A stretch of 64,000 nt of DNA, from the NCBI GenBank assembly GCA_030549335.1, contig CM060198.1:50123353-50187352 (forward strand), read 5' to 3'. Both the position numbers and the translations under genes were made by a program. Below, one piece after another: positions 47,090-60,600 of the stretch (position 1 is its first letter; each line of letters begins with the position of its first letter). The stretch is from Pontederia crassipes (taxonomy: Eukaryota; Streptophyta; Magnoliopsida; Commelinales; Pontederiaceae). The notes below the pieces were generated by a model, which was given only the letters and a program-made list of their open reading frames with translations, searched no databases and was not told where the DNA came from.

Positions 47090-48679
47090 TGATATCAGAG
47101 CCGAGTGATTAGTGATCCAGTTGAGCTCCTTTCACATCGTTGAACTTTGTCATCTACTATCTTCTCTTGTGATTGATCATCGATGGGAGTAGCTTTGCCA
47201 ACCTATATGGTCCTTGCAAGTCTAGGCTCGAGGTCCTTCTTTCTCTTCCTCGGTCCTTTGCATTGATGATTGGATTGCATTTTTCAAATGGTTCTTGTTT
47301 CATTTTTTTCTTTCTGCAACTTTCTCTTTCGGCTGGTGATTGTAGATCATCTTCAATTGTGTGTTTCTATTGATCTTCATTTTTGTTCTTCGTTCCTCCA
47401 ACTTTTCTACTTTCATATTGGCCATCTCTGACGTTTTTCTTCCACCTCTACAATTCGGCCATGTCACTTATTCTTTCTCTAAGCTTTGGTTCATTTTATT
47501 TCCAGCATCATCTCCGATTGCCGACAATTCGATGGCATCAATCTTCGTCATCATTATTGTTATCGGCATTCGAAAGTTTTTTGAGTCATCGGCAATTCAT
47601 GACATTTGAAGTCCGCTATCGGTGATTGACATCCGATTCAGAGCTTAACCTTCGTATGCTTGTCGGCATCATTGTCGATGTTCGAATTTTGGCCAACGTT
47701 GTTGTCAATGTTCAAAATTTTCTTCTTCTCCGAGATAGATCATTTCACTTACATTCCTCACATCGTCGGTTCCTATTATCGCCTCTGGTGAAATCTTGTG
47801 TTTTGTGATCTTCTACTTCATTGGACTATGGATCACTCCGGTTCATCATCGTCTCTGTCTCCTAGTCTCCAATCATTTATATTTTCCTCCTCCGTTTTCT
47901 TCTCTAGAGACATCCACTACAGACCGACAGGGACTTGAGTTCATTTCTTGACATGGTGACATCCACTCGGACACTTCATATCAAGTTAATATGGCTTCCA
48001 AAACATTTTTTTCTTCCCATTTTTCCTTCTTTGCTATTTCGATGAAACGTCCACTACCGCAACCCAAGTTGACATGCTGTGATAGTGAGGGGGTGCATGC
48101 GACATCACAATTGGCGATCTTCATCTCATTCTTCATCATCCTTTCTTTGTCATTTGTGTCTCCCTTTTGTTCTTCTTGTTGTTGACATGTGATGATCATC
48201 TCACATCTCTAGCCTCCATTGAAGTTTCTTTCAATGTTTGTTCTATTGTCGCAACGATGGCATCTCTTCGACATCTCCGACACTAGCTTATGTAACTCTC
48301 TCATATAGAAATATGTTGCCACCAATCCAATTGCGGCATCTTTTCTTCTCCGACGGGGCTTATGCTGTTTCCAAGAGGGGGCGATGTTTGTGAACATCTC
48401 GATGAAAGTTCTTCGCCATTTTTGATCAAGTATCATCATCGAGCTTGCTATATGGATGAGCCGCATAACCCGAAGCTTGCACGCGTTTGACAAGTTACCA
48501 TCATCGTTCTTCGGTCGTTGCCTAGATCTCCAAGTTGACCTTCTCGGCACCGCCATCTACAACTTTTGTTTTCATCTTCTCTCATCGGCATTTGGTGGAC
48601 TTCCTTCCCTGTTGTCGATTTGCTGTCAATCCAAGTTGGTTGTTGTTCGTCCGATGATCGGTGCCTCATAGAAAGGACA

Positions 48680-49013
48680 CGTTGAACTCCACCACATCGA
48701 CATGGCTGTATCCATTTCTCATCGTCATGTGTTGGAGTAGCATATCGCCTATGTCATGAGCTAAAGGAAGAAGATGACCTGACTTGTAAAATTGTAACTT
48801 AGTTACTTGCATTGTAATGTCAATTTATTAGCTGAGTTAGCATAACTTAGTTACTTACATTGTAATGTTAGTGTGAGTGTTAGTGAGTCAGTTGTTCTCC
48901 ACCACAACTTTACTTTTCTCCTCTTTCTCATTATTCTCTGCATCTCCTTTCACTTTCTTCGTCTTCCTCTCCGGTGTCACTCTGGCAGGTGATCCAGAGC
49001 TCAAATTTTAACA
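48680..49013 (+). repeat. 3' LTR of the small LTR element
   Basis: Begins CGTTGAACTCC (TG decayed) and ends TTTTAACA. Moderately diverged from the 5' LTR, with a short internal duplication of 'cttagttacttRcattgtaatgt'. Confidence 0.75.
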
Positions 49014-50270
49014 AGTTGCACTATAACTTCTACTTTAAGAAATGATCCAAAAACTTCTAGATATGTTTTTTTTTAAACAAGCTCTTCAATAATTATTATG
49101 AATTACACCATAATTGCATGTATTTTTTTAATCAATGTTAATCAAACGAGAGAGAACATCAGATCCAAAACATGGAGTGGCAAAAGGGCCATTTGACAAT
49201 GAAACAAATCAAAATACTTCGAATGGAGAAATAATAGAATCAGGACCAGTGGAATCAAATCTGAATCGGTTTGATTAGAATGTGGGTGGTATTCAAGGCA
49301 ACACGGACCATGCTTTGTGAACCAAGTTATGGATAACTTTTTTACGAAATTTGAGTCTGATTCCTAGCTGACTCGAACTGAGTGTGTTGGGGTAATCTTA
49401 TTTAACTGTATCAACATTAAACCCAAGCCATGTATGTCAACACGCGAGCTGGGTTGATATGGCTGATGCCAAATATTAGGAACATCGAGATGGAACTCAT
49501 GTCAAGTTCTCTAAAATTTGGAAAGGGTTGAGGCAAAATCCGGGTTGAATTCTAAGTTCACCGTGCCAAGTTGCGTGAACATGTGAAGAACCTCGGTCAA
49601 ATTTCTTCAATGCGGACAGAGTTTTGAGAGACTGGAACTTCAATGCTTTTTTCATTAACTTTGACACAATCTTATGACCTAAAAACTTGCACTTTCCACA
49701 TACAAAATTATGAAACCCTTCATGTATCATAGGATAACATTAAGACATAATTAATATTTTTAATTTAATTAACCTATTAAAAATCATATCTAAAAGTGAA
49801 TCTCATGTCTTACTCACATGTTCATATAGAAATATATTAAATCAAAAACTTTGGATGAGTGTTTTGATTTCACACCAACTCTGACATTCATGTCCTCAAG
49901 GAATACCCAACAATGAATAGGTGTTGATTTCTCTGGTGGAGGGAGAAACAAGAGAACTAATAGAGGAGGAAATAGATTTTTTGGATGAGGGAGAGGTTGA
50001 TGGAAAATAATTTATTCTATTGAAAAATTAATTTCTAATTATATTAAATTTTAATCCAAAAAAGTACTTTATCTTCAGCTAAGATAATTTTAAATCATAT
50101 TTATATCCTCTATTAATTATCCTAATTAAATACCTTTTTTTCTTTCTTTTCTTTGAATCAAAGTCTTATCCTTTCTTAATTTCAATTATCGATATCTAAA
50201 ATAAATTGAATTAAATAAATAGTGTATTTATTTACTTGTTTAATTAATTTATAAAAATTGAGGTTTTCAT

Positions 50271-52050
50271 AGTTTCTCATAATTTCAATAAATAGGCGAA
50301 TTGATATATTGATTTTGAATGTTTTTTAATTGAATTAAATTCAATGATTAAACAAGTTGATTTGATGGATTATTTCCAACAGATTTTAAATGAAATATGA
50401 GAATAAAATATTTTGTAAGAGAGAGAAATTTCAAGTTAAATAAAAATTGATGACAAATATTTTTTACAAGAAAATATTTTAAAAAATACAATATTTTTTA
50501 GACAAAAGACTAATCAATAATATCAAATTAACATTCTCATAATAAAATATGTTATACACTATAAATAAAAAAATTTGAATGTTTCTATACGTAATTCTGT
50601 ACATTACATAATTAATTTGTCGATTAATTAATAAATATTTTATGACGAAATAAGACTTTTTATTAACTCAATCGAACAACTTAATCATTTTAGTAATAAG
50701 TTAGAAGTTTAACTAATTTTTTTATAAGTATATAATTAGGTTACCTAAAACCAAATTCAAAATAAATTAATAAGATAAAAATGAAAATTAAAAAAAATGT
50801 GGAAGAGAAAAAGAGTGAACGACCGAAGAGAGGGGATAAAGATATCACAACAAGAATTAAAAAGGGGTTCCGCCCCCACAACAAAGTGATGCCTTATTTT
50901 ACCCCATTACCAAATGGTGCATAAGAAAATAAACATGCTGATGCAGTGGTGCAAAAAAAAAAAAACATTTCACTGGTAGATTTAGAAATCTTGAATTCAT
51001 GATAAAAAAATATCACAAATTTAAATTGTAAATGCATTTTATTTATTTATTTATTTAAATTTAGAAATCTCGAATTCATCGGAAAAATATCACAAATTTA
51101 AATTGTAAAATGTGTTTCATTTATTTATTTATACATTTAAATATTCTCTTGTAATTGAAAAAGACAAATGAGAGAAGAAACATTTTTTTTCCTTTTTTTT
51201 CTTTTCTTCTTGATTGAATCATTAAATATTAGTTTCAATGTTAATTGCATTTGGGAAAAATGTAAAATCACTTAAGGCATCATTTGCCTCTGAGTCCACT
51301 TTGGGCCTTCGCTTGATAGGGGTGAGCAGACTTAATGGCATAATCGTTCCCATTGGTTGATCAATTGAGTTTTTATCTAATTAATTGAATGAATTATTCA
51401 AATTAGTTCTAATTTTTAATGGATAATAAACTTATTAATTAAATTAATTTTGTTGGTTACAAATAATTAATCATTATTTTAGCTAGAAACTGAATTAACT
51501 GATATTTTTTATAATAAAAAAGACATTATATAATGTGCATTTATAATTTTTTTAATTAAATTTTATATCCTAATTTTTTTCTTATTATCATGTTCAAATT
51601 TAATAATTACCTTTTACCTTATTACATAAGTTTTTTTTATCCTGATAATAGATATTTTTTTATCAATTAGATTAATTAATCGAACAGATCATTACTTGCC
51701 CAGGGCCCAAATGAATTAGGTGTAGTTTTTATTCTATTAAAAAGGAGGTCCATAAATTTGATGTAAGAAAGTACATATTGAAAATAAATATATATATATA
51801 TATATCATTGAGACCAAATATGTCTACTACCAACCGCATAGTCAAAGCTTGCCATAAAATCGGCCGGTTGGTTTGCTTCTCTCCTACGGTGGTTGCCAAA
51901 GCTCCGAGTGAACCCGAAATAGGCCATGGACTTGGATCTACCAAATGATAAGAATGCCTTTGAGATTCAATCATAAACCACTTACAATATATATTTTATC
52001 GATAAATTTATCCTTTAATAATTATTATTTTAATCTGTAAGTTCATGTCG
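50271..52050. other. AT-rich intergenic region with repeats
   Basis: No gene. At 50980-51133 there are two tandem copies of a ~76-bp unit (tttagaaatctYgaattcat, then tatcacaaatttaaattgta, then a tttatttattta tract). At 51320 'taggggtgagcag' resembles a hAT terminus, but the opposite end near 51690 is too decayed to confirm it. Confidence 0.5.
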
Positions 52051-52059
52051 TTGAATCAA

Positions 52060-53883
52060 TATGATGGACTTATATGATTTCTTTTGTAACTTAGGATAAA
52101 TCTCCTCTTTTCGACAAATGACAAATCACACAACTTTGCACAGCACCATGGGCGCAACATCTTGATGCACCATATAGTGCAAGTTGCACCTTAGGTGATG
52201 CGACTCACACCTTAACGGGCGTACCATATTAGTATAGCAAATCATAGTAAGCTCAATGTGTGTTCTAAGCGCTCAAATCGGGCTTGCATATCATTTCATT
52301 GCTTAGTCTAACAAGTCAAGACGAAACTAAAATCGGACAGCCATCGATTTCAATCATTTGAACAAATGACACATGTAATTGCATAATAACATCCATTGTA
52401 ATATGATTTTCTCATTATATGGTGATACTTGATCAGCATAGTCTGAGTTTTGAATATAAATATCCTATTGATATCAATATTCTTTCATTGATGAACTATA
52501 TAAGTTATCTTGATTAATATCTCAATCTTATGAGACCACTTGGACTTTTATGATAGGTCAACTAGATTCCTAAACATGTGATTTAATCATTAGTATTTGA
52601 TTCCTTTTCAATTACGTGAACCCATGATAATTAATCATATTGCATATTTGGCTTATGTTTGTGTTGATCTTAATGATCCTGTAATGATAATTAATTATGC
52701 AAGTTAGATTTATCATCGAAGTATACTAATTGTCATAAAAATATTATGTGCACCTGACTAGCTAGCTAACCATCGAATTTTATAATAATATGTTCACACA
52801 TTGTTCATCTTATTATCTTATCATGATGGTAATATCTTGATCATACTATTACATTGCTTTGAATCATTGAATCCTAAAAATATCATAAGTTAAAGAAGAT
52901 AAAAATAAAAATATATTAAATTGAGAGCTCTTATGAAAAATTGACGATAGTCAATTAGGAAGTTGAATCATACTCCAATGAATGAGTTAAAAGATACTCC
53001 GTAGCCCATATTTTAGGGAGTTGAAAAGCATTTCATTATTCGCGTTGAGATATTGTGCTCCCAGCCATAAAGGAATCGAAAGACAACATCGAATTTATAA
53101 AAGAGTGTTAAAAGATACTCCACAATAAGAGCAATGTAATGAAATAAAATAAATGATGATTTACCAATGGCGATAGATGATGTCAATTATTTTATTGATC
53201 CTTTCATGATGACTCTCGTTCTTATAATTGAATATGCCTTATGTCGTTAATGATCTTCATGATGATTATTCCATTTGATAATACATGATTAGACTAGTAT
53301 TGATCTTATATGATGATGAATAATGATATTGTATTTCATGATTAAAAATGATCATACAATGATAATAATCTACCTATGATGTGAGAAATTTGATTTTTTT
53401 ATGTTGTCACATGCTTATATAATTGGCTATATCTTATAACTCTTAGAGTTAAATCATCATCATCATTATTATTATCTATTAGTCATCTAAGCTTATGAAA
53501 GGTTCATCATCAAAGCTTATGGGAAATTCATTTTTCTTGGGTATTCAATGTCATGGGTAATGATGGCACAAACGACAATGAGTCATGATGATTTTTGGAT
53601 ATAATGTCCAGTCTTTAGTCTCTACTTTATGTTCTTTATTTATTTTCCCATCGATTATATTTCATTTATGCTACTTGATATTCATTCATTATTAATAAAT
53701 ATTTTCACACTATTTTATGATCATATCACTTTTTGGTAAATTGATAGTCTTTTTTCACATCATGTGTTTATCTTCATTGTGCTATCAAAAGTTTTAATTC
53801 TGACCAAAAGAATGTCTATGTAAGCTATGTTCATTGAGTTGTATTTTTCCACATTGCGGGGTTCGTTTTTGGAGAATTACACA
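52060..53883 (+). mobile_element. Decayed LTR relic related to the E1 LTR, opposite orientation
   Basis: The plus strand here resembles the reverse complement of the E1 LTR. The stretch at 52960-53070 (gttaaaagatactcc, attttagggagttgaaa, gttgagatattgtgctcc) mirrors the 'ggagtatctttcaactcc' repeat of E1. The end at 53852-53883 (ccacattgcggggttcgttt then gaattaca) mirrors the E1 LTR start. The left border is uncertain. Confidence 0.6.
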
Positions 53884-53945
53884 TGGCCATTGAGAAGTGA
53901 ATGAAATGAAGAGAATTTTTTAGTTTAACTTAAAGTTGATTTCGT

Positions 53946-54004
53946 GTGTATATATATATATATATATATACACACACTTATATATATATATATATATATA
54001 TATA
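53946..54004. repeat. (TA)n / (AC)n compound microsatellite
   Basis: tgtgtatata... cacacactta... tata run; an imperfect palindrome. Confidence 0.9.
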
Positions 54005-54663
54005 AATTTAAGGATCAATGACAGCGTTGTAAATAGTCTATATTGCTTCCTTACTCATCATTCCTATTTATCTTTTTTATCAGTTTTTTAAAAAAATTTC
54101 ATCCAATTCATCACTTAAAATCTAATATATTACAAATAATGATTAACTAGCACCCAATATCTCATTAATATCATACATGAATTTGACTTTAAAAAACTGA
54201 AACTTTCATATTTGACATTAATGTTCATATAGATTTTTTATGACTTAATATTTGTTATTATAATTTCTTATACTTATATAATCCCATATATCAAGCACCT
54301 CTATCCTTCCTTCCTCCATTCTTCACTATCTTTTTTCTAATTTTTTAATTATTTTAATATTTTTTAACTCGAGTTCTCTCCTTCCAAGATGTTTATTCAT
54401 TTTTTTGTGATGCATTTGATTTTAATTATTTTCTCTCATCTTTTCATCTCTAAAAGCATTTGCATTTTCTCCATATTCAACTGCAACGTGTTTGCAGCTT
54501 AATTCTTTTCTAAGTTACACTTATGATCCCACAAATGCCATTTAGTGCATTAAAGGACTTTATATGTTCCACATAACATATCTTAATATTGAAACTCCTA
54601 TATTATTACTATGAATCACTAAAGGACTTCCTATATGACCTCTCCCATCCGTAACCTCCTCCC
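54005..54663. other. AT-rich region with similarity to H3 interior
   Basis: The block 54290-54380 (caagcacctctatccttcctt... attattttaatattttt) resembles 13550-13640. It may be another decayed Helitron or shared repeat. No gene. Confidence 0.4.
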
Positions 54664-54668
54664 ATAAT

Positions 54669-56676
54669 TGTAACACTCCAAATTTTATCCCCAAATTATT
54701 AAGGACAATTGGATCATTCGGCTGTGTTTATTCGTTCGCCATCACATAATCATAATAAAAATATCATTTTCATCTATTATAGCGGAAGCATAAATCCATA
54801 AAGTAAGATAAAAGAATCCTTCATGAAACATCAAAGTACTATTGAAAAACACCACTAAATGCAATTAAAACACGTTAAAACCAAAGTCAAATGTCATCAG
54901 AGGAAACACTTTAAAATCATAGTCTACCAAACTCAACACTTAACGCTAACTTCTAAACCATTGCCCAATCTTGCACGGATCCAAGGGGAAGAGGTTTCTC
55001 TGTTAAAGTATGTAAAGGCCATGCATGCGATGGTATGATCCTATACATGATACTACATGATATGCATCATCTTCTTTATGTAAAAGAAGTAAACAATATG
55101 TATCTCATATCTTAACATATATGATCTACATGTCAAACATCAACATCATTCTATCATCATACACATAAGTAATTGTATGGAAGACATGTAAACATATCAG
55201 CATACTTGTAGTATGGAACATTCATGACATTTCATCAATTCACTTCATAGGCACATAAATGAAGTACATTTACCATAACTATTACTTCCATAACTTTCCT
55301 CAGGATTGTTTCATAACCGGTTAGACTTTCACTTTCGTGGAACATCATTCCATTACCTCCATAACTCTCTTCAGTGTTGCTTTATAACTCTATCAAACTT
55401 TCACTTTCGTGGGACATCATTCCATTCCATTAATCATTGGCACTTTCTTATTAATGTTATATCTTCTAATAGTTGAGATTTATGTCGATGTCCTCTCAAT
55501 AGGCTAGCTAATCCGTGGAGACAATGCTCCCCTCTCACCCGAAAATGACATCAGAATACACACATTGTTGTCGATATATATAACGATCATTCTGAACTCT
55601 CACACGAGAGCAACATCGGAATGCACACACCATTATCGATGTGTGTAATGATCATTCTGGGCAAATATCTGATAAAAGGCTATACAGGGTAGACATGTAA
55701 TATCATCCACAACTGGGTTCATTATACTTTGCAATCAACAAACATTTATGTCGCTCAATCTTCATGTTTTAACCTAGTCACATGGGGAACATGCATATAT
55801 GTGTATCTAGGTTCATATACAATCAACACGCATCAATACATACTATTAATACCTAGAAATAATAATTAAATACTATACTAGATTTCTATTATTGTCATGA
55901 CAGTGATACAGACCGTGATAGAAGCACGAAAGAAAATCCGTTCCCTCTGTCATGATTGTGCCTACAAGTGTCAAGGTCGTGTTTGCTCTGTCACGACCGT
56001 GATATATGTTGTCACGGGCGTGCAGAGGACCTGCCTTAGTCAATTTTTAGACTTTCTGTCACGGGCGTGACATGTGTGTCACGGCTGTGACCAAGCGTTA
56101 AAAAATTGTGTCGCCTCTCGATTTTTTCACGATTTTTCATCAAAAACTTTGGAAAATCGATATACAACATTATGAATCAATTTTTTTTTCTAGGCATTCT
56201 AGGATCAAAAGTGCATGAAAAACATGTAAAGACATTCAAATTTCAAATCTAGGGTTCATCCCCAAATCATGAACATTAGAAAGAAAATGAACCCTAATAA
56301 CAAATCTGATTCTAATCCTTCCACATGGCATAGATCTAATCATGAAATCCTATTCATGTATAGATCTATAGCGAAAACCCTCAATCAAAAATCATCATAA
56401 GGACAAGGTGCCATCAAACTCTCAATCCAATCATGAAAATCATTAGAGATGAGAGAGGAATTTGGATCCTTTTTACATATCTTGATTTTAGATCTTCTTC
56501 CTCTTTCTTCCTCTTCTTCCTTCTCCCTATCTCGTCTTTCTCCTTCCTCAAGCCTTAGCCATCAAGATGTGGATTAAAGAGAGAAAGAGAGAGAAAAGAG
56601 GCCTTATATAAGTAAAATCATGAGGGTTTGGACAAAAAGTCCAAACTACTCGTAATAGAAAAATCATGATATTACA
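54669..56676 (-). repeat. E3 left LTR (3' LTR)
   Basis: 2008 bp. Contains two copies of a ~67-bp tandem unit (55545-55660) and an array of tcacggNcgtga-type palindromes (55890-56095). Confidence 0.9.
56604..56612 (-). promoter_or_regulatory. TATA box of the E3 left LTR
   Basis: Minus-strand tatataagg followed by a pyrimidine-rich leader; the right LTR has the same motif in changed form (near 62974). Confidence 0.4.
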
Positions 56677-56775
56677 TCCTCCCCTTCCACCCCCCCCCCC
56701 CCTCAAAAAAAAATCATCTTCGAATTTTAAACTATAACATAGAACACTTATCAAATAATCTTGAAAACTATTCTT

Positions 56776-57099
56776 TCATTTGTTTTCTTCTAATTCCCAT
56801 GTCTCTTCTGTTTTATTGTGGTGCTTCCATGCAATCTTCATCATCTTTACCACTTTATTTCTTAAACAACGATCTCCGTATTCTAGTATCTTTGTAGGAT
56901 ACTCTTCATATGTGAGGTCTTCGTTGATGGTTATCTCTTCAATTACCACCACATGGAAATTGTCATATGTATACTTGTGAATAATTGACACATGAAAAAC
57001 ATTGTGGATCCTGGCATAAGAAGGAGGTAATGCCAACTTGTGTGCTCCTTCTCCAACTTTTTTTAGAATCTCAAATGATCCGATATATCTAGGAGTCAA
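56776..57099 (-). pseudogene. E3 integrase C-terminal and chromodomain-like tail
   Basis: Open for 107 codons: TPRYIGSFEILKKVGEGAHK, LALPPSYARIHNVFHVS, then a chromodomain-like end (KIAWKHHNKTEETWELEE). It parallels the E1 tail closely. Upstream it is broken by frameshifts. Confidence 0.8.
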
Positions 57100-58350
57100 T
57101 TGCTCTTCCTGCTGAACCTCGTGACTCCTTTGGTAAGAGATACCTTCAACAATATATGATCTCCAACATGGTAGATTTGTTCTCTTCTTTTCCTATTTGC
57201 ATAACTCTTTTGATGGCTCTAAGCTGTCATCATTCTTTCCTTGATCAAATTTACCTTTTCAGCATACTTTTCTACTAGCTCAAGTCCTAGTAGCCTTTAT
57301 TCATCAACTGCACTCCAACATGTGGGAGACCTATAGGGTCTTCTGTACAGTTCTTCAAATGAAGACATCTTTATGATTGAGTGATAACTATTATTATAGG
57401 CAAACTCAGTTAGAGTGATATGATCATCTCAGTTTCCTTGTCAATCAATTGCACATGCTCTATGCATGTCTTTTAAGGTTTGGATTGTTCTTTCACTTTA
57501 CCCATCACTCTAAGGCTGAAATACAGTGCTTTAGTGTAACCTTGTACCAAATGCATGCTGCAACCCTCTCCAGAACATTATTGTGAATCTGGGGTCTCTA
57601 TCTGATAGTTTGGAAGTAGGAATCTCATGTACTCAAATAATTTCATCAACATACAATTTCACCATACTTGCAGTTGACTGTCTTACATTGTAAGGTAAGA
57701 AGTGAGCTGACTTAGTTAATCTGTCAACGATGACCCAGATGGCATCGTGAATCTTTTGTGTCTTTGGGAGACCCACAATGAAATTCATTATAATCTCCTC
57801 CTACTTCCACTGAGGTATGGGCAGTGGATTCAATAGTCCTGATGGCTTCTGATGCTCGATCTTGACCTATTGACAGACTAAGCACTTGGAGACAAACTCT
57901 GCTATTTCTTTTCTCATGTTTCTCACCAAAATGTTCTTGGTAAGTCCGTGAACATTTTAGTGGTTCCAGGATTCATAGCAAACCCTGACTTATGGCACTC
58001 AGTCAAAATTTCTTCCTTGAACTCTTTGACTTCTGGTACCCACAACCTGTCTTGACACCTGACAGATCAAGTTGAATGACACAATGCATCATCAACTTTC
58101 CTTAAGTACTTTCTTCAATAAGAGTCCCTTTGTAAACTCTTAAGCATGCCAATTATCCTTCTCATTTCCTGCTCAAGGCATATGATATTGAGTAGGCTTT
58201 CCCTTGATGGTAGAGAATACCAAACTCATAGTCTTTGAGAAATTCTAGCCACCTTCTTTGTCTCATGCTTTGTTCTCTATGAGTGAACAAATATTTGAGA
58301 CTTTTACGGTCAGTAAAGACTTCAAATTCCTCTCCACATAAGTAGTGTCT
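57100..58350 (-). pseudogene. E3 integrase core remnant
   Basis: No long frame remains, but text parallel to the E1 integrase is visible in order, from the second half (57300-57640) to the finger region (57830-57990). Many stops and indels. Confidence 0.6.
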
Positions 58351-59340
58351 TCATATCTTCAAAGCAAACACTACCGTTGTCAACTTCAAGTCATGAGTAG
58401 GATAATTCGTCTCATGAGATTTCAGTTGTCTAGCGGCATAAGCCACAACTCTTCCATGCTGCATTAACACACAGCTTAATCCAATTCCATTGGCATCACT
58501 ATATAATGTATAGTTTCCAACTTCTATGGGAATTATTAGCTCTGGTGTAGTGGTCAATCTCTTCTTCAGCTTCAGGAAGCTATCTTCACATTGTTGTGTC
58601 CAATTGAACTTTTCGTTCTTCCTAATCAACTTTGTCATTGGAGCAACAATCTTTAAGAACTCTAGGATAAACCTTCTATAGTAGTCGGCCAATTCAAGAA
58701 ATCTTCTAATATCTGTCACTGTCTTTGGCCTTTCCCAACTGATGAATGTTTCTACTTTGCTTGAGTCCACTGAAATCCCTTCTTTTGAGACTGTGTTCCA
58801 AAAACATCACTTGCTCTAACCAGACTTCACATTTGGAAAACTTTGCATACAACTAGTGTTGCCTCAAAGTCTGTAGGACAATTCTCAGATGCTTTTGATA
58901 TTCCTCTAGACTCGACGAATAGATCAGGATATCATCTACAAACAAGATTACAAATGTGTCGAGATGGGGCTTGAAAATCATGTTCATCAAATTCATAAAT
59001 GCTGCAAAACATTTGTTAGTATAAAGGGCATAACCAAAAATTCATAATGGGCATACCTTAACCTAAAAGCCATCTTTACAATATTTTCATCAGCTACTTC
59101 GAGCTGATGGTATCCACTTCTCAAGTCAATCTTGGAGAAGGCCGAAGATGTGGACAATTAATAAAAAAGATCATTAATTTTGGGCAGAGGATACTTATTC
59201 TTGATGGTCATTTTATTCAAAATTATGTAGTTTATGCATAAATCTCAATGACCCATCTTTCTTTTTCACACATAGGACAAGTGCACCCCATGGGAATACA
59301 CTTGGTTTGATGAATCCTCTGTCCAGCAGTTCTTGCACTT
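58351..59340 (-). pseudogene. E3 reverse transcriptase and RNase H remnant
   Basis: The RNase H start ([20 protein letters not shown]) and the RT connection stretch (a degraded [12 protein letters not shown]) are in one 139-codon frame (58351-58770). The RT active site FVDD is still readable at 58931-58942. The rest of RT is frame-shifted. Confidence 0.8.
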
Positions 59341-59359
59341 AAGTCTTCAACTCCTTCAT

Positions 59360-60600
59360 TTATGCTGGTGACATTCTATAGGGAGGTTTTGAAATGGGAG
59401 ACGTCATTGGTATGAGATCATTGTGGAAATCGATCTCCCTTTCCGAAGATAATTCCGAGAGCTCATTGAGAAATACATCAAGAAATTTCTTGACTACTTC
59501 AAGGTCTTCTAGTGGCTTGGGTTGAAAGTCACTTTTGACAATACTTGCTAGAAATCCTCGGCAGCCTTTGTTCAACATCTTGGTTGCCTTTATTGGTGAA
59601 ATCATCTTCTTCTCTTTTGATGGAATCCCATGAAAAATCACAAAATCATCATTTTTCTTGTCTATTTGTACCTTCCTCTATCGGCATCTCAAATAGACGT
59701 CATGGTAGGATAACCAATCCATCTACCATAGGTATAGTTTACTCCTTCAATCATTACTGATGTCTCTGGGAGGTATTGCCTTGTGGAGACCCTCCCAAGT
59801 GGAGTTGCTATGTCTAGCTGCCACTTCATATTTATTCTCTGAACATTTAATAGATCAACAAATACAGACGATATGAAAGAATGAGTAGCATCATAATCAA
59901 ACAGTACATTTGCATAGTGATCGACAATAAGAAGATTACCTTGAATCACGTCATTAGATTTATGGGCCTCATCCACTTGCATGGTGTAGACCCTTCCAAG
60001 TGCTCTCTGCTTGCTTTTAGCTTTGCCCTTGCCCTTGTCTTGTACTCGAACTTCTTCTTAGTGCAGTCTCTAGCAAAGTAGCCCATCTTGTCACAATTGA
60101 AACATGCTCCTAACTTCGTCCTGCTTTCATCAGGACGAAACTTATGGCAGAAAGAATTGGGTTTGCATCCTCGTCCACCATCGCCTCTAGAGCAAGGCTT
60201 CGAGTCCTTTTACTTTTTGCCTTTGTATTTTCTCTGGTCCTTCTTGGACTCCTTGCCTCGTTCATGCTTTTTATGTTCATCAATCTCTCGAGCCAGATTA
60301 GTTTCTAGGAAAATTGTCTTCGCCATAGTATCAGGGTCTTCACACTTCACATTGATTCTCAAGCGAGAATCCAATCACTTTAGGAAGTGATCTACCCTTA
60401 TCTTCTCATCTCCTTTCAAAGGATTGTACCTCTCAAGCTTCAAAAGTTTGTTGAGGTACTCTTCAATAGACATATTTCCTTACTACAAATTCATGAATTC
60501 AGCAGCTTTGTTCCTTTGTGCCATTGCCACATCAAGTTGTCATTTCGTACCTTCCATATTGACATTCAATTAACATTCTATCGCCTTTGTGAAAACTGAA
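59360..60600 (-). pseudogene. E3 gag and protease remnant
   Basis: The nucleocapsid knuckle reads CFNCDKMGYFARDC, with tyrosine in place of the zinc-binding histidine. The protease site has decayed from DSGA to DYDA (LFDYDATHSFIS). Capsid text lies at 60200-60600. Several stops and frameshifts occur, with no intron-like segment of the E1 kind. Confidence 0.75.

Larger units (their letters stand above)
46756..49013 (+). mobile_element. Small LTR element (LARD/TRIM-like) nested in the E4 LTR
   Basis: Two similar 334-bp repeats (46756-47089 and 48680-49013) enclose 1.6 kb. The first is followed by TGATATCAGAGCC (47090-47102), an initiator-Met PBS with one change. The second is preceded by a purine tract (agaaagga). 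The interior is pyrimidine-rich, with only short ORFs. A Ser-rich start (ATG at 47829, reading MDHSGSSSSLSPSLQSF) recalls copia gag N-termini but soon ends. No clear 5-bp target duplication was found. Confidence 0.75.
36050..50270 (-). mobile_element. Old Ty3-gypsy element E4 with nested insertions
   Basis: On the minus strand it has a left LTR (about 36050-41504, including a CACTA insertion and another inserted piece), a decayed internal region (41505-45374), a PBS (45375-45387) and a right LTR (about 45390-50270, with a small LTR element inside). LTR homology shows in paired blocks: 36070-36330 with 46430-46700, and 37630-38200 plus 41120-41504 with 49070-50270. The left LTR's outer end is missing or cut at the Helitron border. 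Confidence 0.65.
45390..50270 (-). repeat. E4 right LTR (5' LTR), interrupted
   Basis: Starts tataagaccc after the PBS. It is interrupted by the small LTR element at 46756-49013. The far end is placed near 50270 by comparison with the left LTR end at 41504 and is approximate. Confidence 0.55.

Noticed and set aside
47173..48671. Several 60-115 codon ORFs between 47.1 and 48.7 kb
   Set aside because: They are on both strands in pyrimidine-rich sequence of the small LTR element; no motif supports any of them as a gene.
51320..51700. Possible hAT MITE starting taggggtgagcag
   Set aside because: The opposite terminus and target duplication could not be matched, so it is not listed as an element.
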